Below, in pieces: positions 1-6,349 of a DNA stretch of 9,747 bases (its first letter is position 1; each line of letters begins with the position of its first letter). The notes below the pieces were generated by a model that was not told where the DNA came from, ran no database searches, and saw only the letters and a program-made list of their open reading frames with translations. Made by a program: the position numbers and the translations under genes. This DNA comes from Treponema sp. (GTDB taxonomy: Bacteria > Spirochaetota > Spirochaetia > Treponematales > Breznakiellaceae): contig JAISOR010000033.1 of NCBI GenBank assembly GCA_031275535.1, forward strand, positions 1 to 9,747. The letters are read 5' to 3'.

Positions 1-586
1 GATGATCACCCTGATAGGGGTATTGGCAAACGCGGATGAATGGAGCGAGATAGCGGCCTTTGCGGGGGCGATGCATAGGGTCAGCGCGTTTTCGACGGAA
101 CGGGGGCTGGGGCTTGCTGCAGCGGGGGTCGAGGAGACGAGCTATGAGATACCGGCGGTGAGGGATGTGCTGGATATAACGGACATCCGGGGCTCTATCG
201 TCACGTGGGATGCGATGAACACGCAAAAGGACACGGTACGGGCGGTGATTGCGAAGAAGGGGGACTATGCAGGGGCATTGAAAGGCGGCCCCCGAACCTG
301 CCTCAAGACGGTGGACAAAGAACAAAGCGGGGTGGCGACACGGGAATATTACCTTACTCAGGACATAGGATGGCTGTATCACCAGGAAGAATGGGCGGGG
401 CTGAAGAGCATTGGCTGTGTCAAACGCACTATGGAGAAGTTCAATGGAGAGCGGACGGTAGAGGTGCGGTATTTCATCGCCAGTATTACGGATATAGAGT
501 ATTTTGCGAAAGCGGAGAGGGGGCATTGGCAGGTGGAAAACAAGCAGCACTGGCATCTTGATTGGAAGGCGGGGGTCCATACCCCA

Positions 587-603
587 TCGAACCTTTGGTT
601 CGA
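587..603. repeat. Perfect hairpin near left end of insert
   Basis: TCGAACC (587-593) and GGTTCGA (597-603) are exact inverted copies around a TTT loop. The hairpin lies about 24 nt inside the inferred left end, the kind of subterminal position used by IS200/IS605 end hairpins. Confidence 0.85.
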
Positions 604-704
604 GCTTGCCTCGGTTAAATTCACTACCACCGAAAAAGTTGTAAAACCAGTCTTCGGACCGGGGTATGGCCCCAAGAACCCGCTTGCGCGGGGGAGAGTA
701 CAAT

Positions 705-719
705 CGGACCAAAGGTCCG
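705..719. repeat. Perfect short hairpin within insert
   Basis: CGGACC (705-710) and GGTCCG (714-719) pair exactly around an AAA loop. The same CGGACC word occurs at 655-660, so an alternative longer-range pairing with 714-719 is possible. A neighbouring hairpin, CCCGC (679-683) with GCGGG (688-692), lies just upstream. Confidence 0.8.
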
Positions 720-741
720 CAATTTCCTATCCAACGGAGAT

Positions 742-763
742 ACCTCGGGGCTTGCCCCGAGGT
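742..763. repeat. Strong 9-10 bp palindrome near right end of insert
   Basis: ACCTCGGGG (742-750) and CCCCGAGGT (755-763) are exact inverted copies with a CTTG centre. This is the most stable hairpin in the window and ends 7 nt before the inferred right end of the insert. It is not followed by a T run, so it does not look like an intrinsic terminator for plus-strand transcription. Confidence 0.9.
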
Positions 764-1043
764 TCTTCATTATACCATTGGGGACGACCGGAATACGACC
801 ATGAGGAAGAACGGGGCGCAAAACCTGCAAACGATGAAGCGGGTGGCGCTGGCGATTCTTTCACTGGTACAGAGGGCGTTTGATGACCGGAGTTTGAAGG
901 GTATCCGGTTTATGCTGGCGCTGAGTTTTGAGCGGCACATTGAGACCATTTTCAAGTTGCTCAATGCCCAGGCCATTCGGAACCTGCTCCTGCCTCATTC
1001 ATCCTAATTCTATGCGTTTATCCTGGTATCAAGTCCCGTGAAG

Positions 1044-1072
1044 TTGCATTTTTTTTCCAAAAAAGGTATACT
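1044..1072 (+). promoter_or_regulatory. Predicted rnz operon promoter, near-leaderless
   Basis: A -35-like TTGCAT (1044-1049) and a -10-like TATACT (1067-1072, one mismatch to TATAAT) are separated by exactly 17 nt. Transcription would begin at about 1079-1080, on or next to the rnz ATG at 1080, so the mRNA would have almost no 5' leader. The -35 match is weak (3 of 6). The nearest purine-rich stretch, AAAAGG (1061-1066), is 13 nt from the ATG, too far to be a good ribosome site and inside the promoter itself. Confidence 0.55.
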
Positions 1073-1079
1073 TTTTCCG

Positions 1080-2006
1080 ATGAATCTTGAAGCCTTTATC
1101 CTCGGTTCCGGCGGCATGATGCCCTTGCCGAACCGTTTTCTTACATCTGTGTTATTGCGGCGGGAGGGAGAATTGTTCCTCTTCGATGGCGGGGAGGGGA
1201 CCCAGGTTTCCCTGCGGAAGCTGAACCTCCGGTGGAAGAAAATATCCGTTATTTTTGTAAGCCATACCCATGCGGATCATGTCACCGGCCTGCCGGGAAT
1301 CCTGATGCTTTCTTCCCAGGTGGACCGGGACGATCCCCTCTATATTATAGGCCCTCCCCGGATTGCGGAGTATATAGAAACCAGCCGCCGGGTGCTGGAT
1401 ATGTATATCAATTATGAGATTATCGTAGAAGAGGTTACCGGGCCCGGTATTGTCTACCAGGGGGAGGGTTTCCATGTCCGGGCCTTTCCCCTGCGGCATA
1501 CAAAACCCTGTGTGGGCTATGTTTTTGAGGAAGAGACGCGGCCCGGCGTCTTCCACCCGGAAAGGGCCGAGGCCCTGGGGGTGCCCCGGGGGCCCCTGTG
1601 GTCCCGTCTCCAGGCAGGAGAGACGGTCGAGGCCGCGGACGGTTCGACGGTCCGGCCGGATCAGGTCCTGGGGGAGCCCCGGTCGGGGAGAAAATTCTCC
1701 TTTGTGACCGATACCCTGGCCTTTCCGGAGATTGCGGGGGAAGTGGCAGGGTCGGACTTTTTTGTCTGCGAGGGGATGTTTGAAAGGGAACTGGAGGAGA
1801 GCGCCAGGGAAAAAAAGCACATGACCGCGGAACAGGCTGCCCGGATCGCCTCGGCGGCGGAGGTAAAAAAGCTGGCCCTGATCCATTACAGCCCCCGGTA
1901 CAACGAGTATAATTTAAAGCAGCTTCTCAAGGAAGCGCAGAGCATATTCCCCGAAACGATTCTGTCAAGGGATAGGATGGTCTATCCTATTGAATATACG
2001 GATTAA
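1080..2006 (+). CDS. rnz: Ribonuclease Z (tRNA 3' endonuclease)
   Basis: This encodes a cytoplasmic zinc-dependent endonuclease of the metallo-beta-lactamase fold, expected to cut the 3' trailer from tRNA precursors. The 308-residue protein has the usual length of the short bacterial form. The metal motif HTHADH spans residues 62-67; further probable metal ligands are H140 (PLRHT), D211 (VTDT) and H269 (LIHYSPRY), and H247 (KKHMTAEQAA) sits in the conserved C-terminal HxT motif. The segment LGVPRGPLW near residue 167 is also typical of the family. The ATG at 1080 is chosen over the in-frame GTG at 1038: the longer start would add 14 residues before the usual beta-strand (LEAFILGSGG) and would lie upstream of the predicted promoter. 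It heads a run of five genes, and its stop TAA overlaps the ribosome site (AAGGAG, 2005-2010) of the next gene. Confidence 0.93.
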   Translation: MNLEAFILGSGGMMPLPNRFLTSVLLRREGELFLFDGGEGTQVSLRKLNLRWKKISVIFVSHTHADHVTGLPGILMLSSQVDRDDPLYIIGPPRIAEYIETSRRVLDMYINYEIIVEEVTGPGIVYQGEGFHVRAFPLRHTKPCVGYVFEEETRPGVFHPERAEALGVPRGPLWSRLQAGETVEAADGSTVRPDQVLGEPRSGRKFSFVTDTLAFPEIAGEVAGSDFFVCEGMFERELEESAREKKHMTAEQAARIASAAEVKKLALIHYSPRYNEYNLKQLLKEAQSIFPETILSRDRMVYPIEYTD

Positions 2007-2020
2007 GGAGATGAGACCCC

Positions 2021-3016
2021 ATGATTGAAGTCCATGGTCTTACAAAACGGTACGGCCCGGTTGAAGCGGTAAAGGATGTATCCTTTACGGTGGGAAAAGA
2101 CCAGGTTCTCGGTTTCCTTGGCCCCAATGGGGCGGGGAAGACCACCATCATGAAGATCCTTACGGGGTACCACTTTCCCTCAGGGGGAACGGCCCTGGTG
2201 GATGGTATTTCCGTGGAGGATGATCCGGTGGAGGTAAAGAAGCGTATCGGCTACCTCCCGGAAAGCGTTCCCCTCTACGGGGATCTAAGCCCCGCCGAAT
2301 ACCTTTCGTTTATCGCCGGCTCCCGGCTTATTCCCCAGGGAGAACGGGAGGGGCGGATCCACAGGGCCCTGGAATCCTGCGGCCTTAGCCAGGTCAGATC
2401 CCGGCGTATCGAGAACCTGTCCAAGGGCTACAAGCAGCGGGTGGGCCTGGCCCAGGCCATAGTACACGATCCCCCCATCCTTATTTTGGATGAGCCCACC
2501 TCCGGGCTCGATCCCAATCAGATCATCGAGATCCGCAGCCTTATCAAAGAGCTGGGGAAACGGAAGACCGTCATCCTTTCGACCCACATACTCCAGGAGG
2601 TCGAGGCGGTTTGCTCCCAGGTGCTTATTATCAACGAAGGCCGGATTGCCGCCCAGGGGAGGCCCGAAGAGATTGCCGGAACCATGAAGGGGGGTGATAG
2701 CTGGGAATTGATCCTCAAGGGCGCCGGCGCCGCGGGCCTCAAGGAAAAGCTGGCCCGGTTAAGCCGGGACCTTAGTTCGGAGGCCGCGGAAGACCAGGAC
2801 GACGGAACGGTTGCGCTTTCGTTCTTTCTTCAGAACGACGGCGGCCCTGCCGGCGGCCTGGCCGAGGGGGAGCGGATCTTTGATTGGGCAGTTTCGGAGG
2901 GCCTTAAGATCCTCAGGATGAACCGGAAACGGCTCAGCCTGGAAGATATCTTCGTTAAACTTACCAGCGAGCAGCCCCCCGCCGGGGAATCCGCTAAAAA
3001 AGGAGGCGCCCTATGA
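2021..3016 (+). CDS. ABC transporter ATP-binding protein, GldA/CcmA-like
   Basis: This is the nucleotide-binding subunit of an ABC-2-type transporter, on the cytoplasmic face of the membrane. All ATPase motifs are intact: Walker A GPNGAGKTT (residues 34-42), the signature LSKGYKQR (133-140, a variant of LSGGQ common in this subfamily), Walker B ILILDEPT (153-160), D-loop SGLD (161-164) and the switch His in STH (189). Residues from about 225 to 331 form a C-terminal extension that may contact the permease. The start follows AAGGAG (2005-2010) at 10 nt spacing, 14 nt after rnz. The stop overlaps the permease start in an ATGA, so the two are probably translationally coupled. The neighbours (ABC-2 permease, GldG-like protein, DUF4340 protein) place it in the Gld-like class. 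The substrate is unknown; gliding should not be inferred. Confidence 0.92.
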   Translation: MIEVHGLTKRYGPVEAVKDVSFTVGKDQVLGFLGPNGAGKTTIMKILTGYHFPSGGTALVDGISVEDDPVEVKKRIGYLPESVPLYGDLSPAEYLSFIAGSRLIPQGEREGRIHRALESCGLSQVRSRRIENLSKGYKQRVGLAQAIVHDPPILILDEPTSGLDPNQIIEIRSLIKELGKRKTVILSTHILQEVEAVCSQVLIINEGRIAAQGRPEEIAGTMKGGDSWELILKGAGAAGLKEKLARLSRDLSSEAAEDQDDGTVALSFFLQNDGGPAGGLAEGERIFDWAVSEGLKILRMNRKRLSLEDIFVKLTSEQPPAGESAKKGGAL

Positions 3017-3750
3017 CGAAGATCATACCTCAAAAGGCCCTGGCCCTGGCCCGGAAGGAACTGTATTCCTATGGTAATTCTCCGGCCTTTTACGGGATTG
3101 CGGTCTTCTTTTTGCTCTTTACTTCAATTTGGCTTTTCTATTTTCAGCGTTACTTTTCCCAGGATACCGCTACCCTGCGGCCCTTTTTTGCCGCCTTTCC
3201 CACGGTTTTTATCCTGGTCGTCCCGGTGATCACCATGAAAAGCTGGGCGGAGGAGCGGAAGCTGGGAACCGTGGAACTCCTGCTGACCATGCCCTTCTCC
3301 GAATGGGACCTGGTATGGGGAAAATTTATTTCGTCCCTGGGGGTATTAAGCGCCATCCTGGTCCTGACCATCCCCGTACCCCTGAGCCTCCTCCCCCTGG
3401 GGCATTTTGACGCCGGCCTTATTGCCGGGGAATATGTGGGGGCCTTCCTCCTGGGAGCTTCCGCCACGGCCCTGGGGCTGTTCCTGTCTTCCCTGTCGAA
3501 AAACCAGGCCGGGGCTTTTCTGGGAAGCGCGGTGGTACTCCTGGCCGTCATGCTGATAAACCAGCTTACCATGACTTTTGAACTCCCCGCCTGGCTGGCG
3601 GAGGGAATCAACTTTATCTCCCTGTCCTTCCACTTTGAAAGTTTTTCCAAGGGCCTCATCGATACCAGGGACCTGGCCTTCTTCATCATTTCCACCCTCC
3701 TGTTTCTGTTCCTGAACACCAGGGTCATTCTTTTTAGGAAATGGAGGTAG
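3013..3750 (+). CDS. ABC-2 family permease, GldF-like
   Basis: This is the integral membrane subunit paired with the upstream ATPase. The 245 residues show six hydrophobic segments at roughly 25-45, 58-75, 105-127, 139-160, 166-186 and 219-239, with a short N-terminal cytoplasmic stretch (ARKELYSYGNSP). After helix 2 comes the typical coupling region EERKLGTVELLLTMPFS (about 80-96), shared by ABC-2 permeases of this type. The motif HFESFSKGLID (207-217) is also characteristic of GldF relatives. The start overlaps the ATPase stop by 4 nt and is preceded by AGGAGG (3001-3006) 6 nt upstream, a strong ribosome site. Only one permease gene is present, so the transporter is probably a homodimer in the membrane or relies on the GldG-like partner. 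The transported substrate cannot be read from the sequence. Confidence 0.92.
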   Translation: MTKIIPQKALALARKELYSYGNSPAFYGIAVFFLLFTSIWLFYFQRYFSQDTATLRPFFAAFPTVFILVVPVITMKSWAEERKLGTVELLLTMPFSEWDLVWGKFISSLGVLSAILVLTIPVPLSLLPLGHFDAGLIAGEYVGAFLLGASATALGLFLSSLSKNQAGAFLGSAVVLLAVMLINQLTMTFELPAWLAEGINFISLSFHFESFSKGLIDTRDLAFFIISTLLFLFLNTRVILFRKWR

Positions 3751-3753
3751 GGG

Positions 3754-5379
3754 ATGACAAGAAAACAAGCCGGCATAATAACCCTTCTTTCGCTGATTGC
3801 CCTGATCCTGGCCATGCTTATCAGCCGCCGGATATGGTTCCGCCTGGACCTAACGGAAAACAAGGCCTATACGATTTCCCCGGTTTCCCGGAATCTGTAC
3901 AGGGAGATTCCCGATCAGGTCCATATCACCTATTATTTGTCGGAAAAACTGTCCGCTATCCATCCGGCTCCCAGGGAGATTGAGGACCTGCTGCGGGAAT
4001 ATACCGCCTACTCCCGGGGCAAGATACGGCTTAGCCTGCGGGACCCCTCAAAAGCGGGCCTGGTCCGGGAGGTGGAGCAGTTAGGCATAAGCCCCCAGCA
4101 GATTCAAACCGTGGAGGAGGATCAGGCCAGCATCGCCACGGTGTATACCGGGATTGTGATTGAATATTTGGATAAAACCGAGGTGATCCCCTTTGCGTTT
4201 TATCCCGATACCCTGGAATACGATTTAACCAGCCGGATCCGCTCCCTGGTGCGGGGAACCCAGCGGGAAATTGGAATCCTGATTGGGGACCCGGGAAAGC
4301 AATGGGCCGCGGATTATAGTTTTGTGAACCAGTCCCTTACCAGCTCCGGGTTTCAGATCCGGCTCCTGACCGCGGGGGATGAAATTCCCGGTACCCTGCC
4401 GGCGCTCTTCGTGCTGGGCGGCGCCGAATCCCTGGATGACTGGGCCCTGTACCGTATAGACCGGTATATCCGGGGGGGCGGCAAGGTCCTCTTTGCCCTG
4501 GAGGGGGTGCTGGTGGATCAAAACAGCGGCCTGGAAGCCCGGGTAATGACGGACCAGGGGCTCTTGTCCATGGTTTCTTTTTACGGCGCCACCGTAAAGC
4601 CGGAGCTGGTCCTGGATCGTTCCGCCCTAAGCCTCTCCTATCAAACCATGGATCCCTATGGTTCCGTGCTTTTCCGGGTAGTCCGGTATCCCCTGTGGAT
4701 AGGGGTGCTGGAACAAAACGGGAATGGAAGCCATCCGGTTACATCGGGCTTCGGCGGCGTGGATCTCTACTGGCCCAGCCCGGTTGAACTTAATCCCCCC
4801 GCGGGCGTGGAAGCGGAACCGCTCTTTACCACCACCCCCGAGGCCTGGCTTATGACCAGGGACTTTACGGCCAACCCGGAGATGAGCTATCTCTTTGAGC
4901 AGGAAGGGCCGGATACCCGGGGAGTTAAGGTCCTGGGGGCCGCCCTTTCGGGGAAATTCCCCAGTTGGTTTGCGGGGATGTCGAAACCGGTCCGGGAGGG
5001 GTCCTCGGAGGAACTGCCCGATATGCCCGCGGAGGCCGGGGATTCCCGGATCATCGTGGTGGGCGACGCCGATTTCGCTTCCACCCTGACCCAGTATACC
5101 CGCAGCGATCGCAATTTCGATTTTCTCCTAAAAGCCGCGGATTGGCTGAGCAACGATGATGATATTATCGGCATCCGCAGCCGCCTTTCCCAAACGGGGA
5201 GGCTGGATAAGATTACGGACCCCGACGCCCGGCTCCGGGCCATGCGTTTTGCCCGGATCCTCAATGTAGTTATTATTCCCCTGGCGGTGGTTGTCCTGGG
5301 GGTCCTCCGTTCCTGGAGAAGGCGCCGTTCCCTCAGCGCCCCCCGGGCTAAAGAGAAGGAGATTTCCGATGGCGTATAA
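3754..5379 (+). CDS. GldG-like ABC transporter auxiliary protein
   Basis: This 541-residue membrane-anchored protein has one hydrophobic helix at each end (about 8-24 and 502-518) and a large domain between them, expected outside the cytoplasmic membrane. The region after helix 1 (FRLDLTENKAYTIS, residues 29-42) and the following part (IHPAPREIEDLLREY, then GKIRLSLRDP) match the ABC_transp_aux/GldG family. A central segment, LFVLGGAESLDDWALYRID, followed by GGGKVLFALEGV, is another family hallmark. The C-terminal helix is followed by a basic tail (SWRRRRS), consistent with a cytoplasmic end. GGAGG (3743-3747) lies 6 nt before the ATG, and the gene begins 3 nt after the permease stop. In gliding Bacteroidetes GldA/F/G form a complex; here it is inferred to work with the neighbouring ATPase and permease in an unknown envelope task. 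Confidence 0.88.
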   Translation: MTRKQAGIITLLSLIALILAMLISRRIWFRLDLTENKAYTISPVSRNLYREIPDQVHITYYLSEKLSAIHPAPREIEDLLREYTAYSRGKIRLSLRDPSKAGLVREVEQLGISPQQIQTVEEDQASIATVYTGIVIEYLDKTEVIPFAFYPDTLEYDLTSRIRSLVRGTQREIGILIGDPGKQWAADYSFVNQSLTSSGFQIRLLTAGDEIPGTLPALFVLGGAESLDDWALYRIDRYIRGGGKVLFALEGVLVDQNSGLEARVMTDQGLLSMVSFYGATVKPELVLDRSALSLSYQTMDPYGSVLFRVVRYPLWIGVLEQNGNGSHPVTSGFGGVDLYWPSPVELNPPAGVEAEPLFTTTPEAWLMTRDFTANPEMSYLFEQEGPDTRGVKVLGAALSGKFPSWFAGMSKPVREGSSEELPDMPAEAGDSRIIVVGDADFASTLTQYTRSDRNFDFLLKAADWLSNDDDIIGIRSRLSQTGRLDKITDPDARLRAMRFARILNVVIIPLAVVVLGVLRSWRRRRSLSAPRAKEKEISDGV

Positions 5380-6349
5380 GAAGAAATTACTTTTTCTTTT
5401 AAGTTTAGTTGGCCTTTTAAGCCTGGTGTATATAGGGACCCTGGTATTTGAACCCGAGCGCGTCAATACCCGGAACGCCTCGTTTGTCTGGCTTCCCCCC
5501 GAATTACAGGACCAGGCGGACGGCATAGAAATTACCGGGAATGGGGCGGAGCCCCTGGTCCTGGAACGAAGGGGCGGCCTCTGGGTGGTCCCGGTGGAGG
5601 GCGTCGACTATCCCGCGCGTCAGGGCCGGGTGCAGGATCTCCTGGGGCTCCTCTCAAAACGCGGGGCCTATCCTGTCCGGGCCGGCTCCGCCGCTTCCCA
5701 TGAACGGCTGGGCCTTACGGAAGACACCGCGGATCGCATCCTTATCCGCGGCGGCGCGGGGCTGCCGCTCCTGGACCTCCTTATCGGCCATGACACGGCC
5801 GCGCAAAACGAGATCTATATGCGTAAAAACGGCCAGGATGAGGTGCGTTCCGGTGAAACCGCGGTTAGCTCATATATAGGCGGCGCCCGCACCGCCTGGT
5901 ATAACCTCCGTCTGTTCCCGGAAGGTGAAACCCAGCCGCTTGATATTACCGCGATCCAGCGGATCACCGTGCTGGCGCCCCCCATTGCGGAGGATTCCCC
6001 CGCCGAACCCCTGGTACTCAGCCGGAATGCCGCCGCCGGGGGATGGACCCTGGAGGGCGGGGGCGATACTCCTCCGGACAGCCAGCGGATTGATTCCTAC
6101 CTGCGTTCTATTGTGGACGCCGAGGGGGAAGACTTTATCCCCTCCATGGGGGCAAACGACCAGGTCTACAACGAGGGCAGGATCGTCCTTGAAATGGGAA
6201 ACGGCGCGGCCCGTACTATCCGGGTGGGGCCCCTGATAGAAGGAAACCGCCGCAGCGCGGTGGTTTCCGGGTCCCCCTACGTTTATGCCCTGGCGGAATG
6301 GACCATCAGCCGGATCTTTAGGGACGGCTCTTATTTTGTGACGCAATAA
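5369..6349 (+). CDS. DUF4340-domain membrane-anchored protein
   Basis: This 326-residue protein has an N-terminal helix (about 7-26, after the basic MAYKKK) that serves as a signal anchor. The DUF4340 region covers roughly residues 60-240: GRVQDLLGLLSKRGAYPV, then ERLGLTEDTADRILI, LLIGHDTAAQNEIYMR and TAWYNLRLF are typical of the family. The ATG at 5369 is preferred over an in-frame upstream start at 5291 because AAGGAG (5356-5361) lies 7 nt before it and the signal anchor then begins at the N terminus. The gene overlaps the GldG-like stop by 11 nt. DUF4340 proteins commonly sit beside GldG-like genes, so it is probably an extracytoplasmic partner of the transporter. No biochemical role is known to me. 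The 3' end overlaps the opposite-strand gene by 32 nt. Confidence 0.87.
   Translation: MAYKKKLLFLLSLVGLLSLVYIGTLVFEPERVNTRNASFVWLPPELQDQADGIEITGNGAEPLVLERRGGLWVVPVEGVDYPARQGRVQDLLGLLSKRGAYPVRAGSAASHERLGLTEDTADRILIRGGAGLPLLDLLIGHDTAAQNEIYMRKNGQDEVRSGETAVSSYIGGARTAWYNLRLFPEGETQPLDITAIQRITVLAPPIAEDSPAEPLVLSRNAAAGGWTLEGGGDTPPDSQRIDSYLRSIVDAEGEDFIPSMGANDQVYNEGRIVLEMGNGAARTIRVGPLIEGNRRSAVVSGSPYVYALAEWTISRIFRDGSYFVTQ

Larger units (their letters stand above)
563..770. mobile_element. Hairpin-rich insert in transposase, candidate IS200/IS605-type MITE
   Basis: This is about 208 bp of non-coding sequence inside the ISAs1 transposase, between the codons for HLD and YTIGDD. Removing 563-770 joins GAT directly to TAT ACC ATT GGG and restores the transposase frame, which is why these boundaries were chosen. 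The base pairs to the left are TTGAT (558-562), the known target pentamer of ISDra2, a member of the IS200/IS605 family, which inserts 3' of its target and makes no duplication. The insert carries several perfect hairpins (587-603, 679-692, 705-719, 742-763) and a long-range stem (572-585 with 661-673). It encodes no recognisable protein, although one frame stays open through it by chance. It could instead be another palindromic repeat or a structured RNA. Ends are inferred from frame arithmetic, not from other copies. Confidence 0.5.
1..1007 (+). pseudogene. ISAs1-family transposase remnant, 5' end outside window, interrupted by insert
   Basis: The translation resembles ISAs1/H-repeat transposases (DDE type). 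From base 2 it reads an N-terminal piece (EWSEIAAFAGA), then jumps at about base 70 directly to MHRVSAFSTE. Compared with the E. coli H-repeat protein, about 70 residues are missing, including the first catalytic Asp of the DGK motif. A second loss follows LKG near base 287. The second Asp is present (TWDAM, bases 209-211), as is the catalytic Glu in HWQVENKQHW (bases 536-538). After HLD (base 562) homology stops and resumes in another frame at about base 771 with IGDDRNTTMRKNGAQNLQ, ending at the TAA at 1005-1007. The break is explained by the insert at 563-770. Lacking a catalytic Asp and split in two, it cannot make active transposase. The family is clear; the exact deletion sizes depend on the reference used. 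Confidence 0.88.

Noticed and set aside
597..610. GGTTCGAGC resembling a tRNA T-loop
   Set aside because: The flanking bases do not form a T-stem and no acceptor or anticodon arm fits; the bases belong to the 587-603 hairpin.
563..770. CRISPR-like array in the hairpin series
   Set aside because: The hairpins differ in sequence and are not regularly spaced direct repeats.
561..781. ATTGG at 561-565 and 777-781 as a 5-bp target duplication of the insert
   Set aside because: Removing one copy plus the insert (216 bp) leaves the transposase out of frame, whereas removing 563-770 restores it; a 5-mer match is likely by chance.
2..883. A single open frame of 293 codons running through the transposase remnant and the insert
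   Set aside because: Family similarity stops at base 562 and resumes in another frame at about 771; the part from 563 to 883 reads the insert and then the wrong frame.
1038..1079. GTG start at 1038 for RNase Z
   Set aside because: It would add 14 atypical residues, overlap the predicted promoter, and lacks a ribosome site; the ATG at 1080 fits the family N terminus.
1152..1886. Long open frame antisense to rnz (244 codons)
   Set aside because: It mirrors the codon structure of GC-rich rnz, has no family resemblance and lies wholly within a well-supported gene.
3150..3863. Long open frame antisense to the permease (237 codons)
   Set aside because: Basic, low-complexity translation without recognisable motifs, opposite a clear membrane protein gene.
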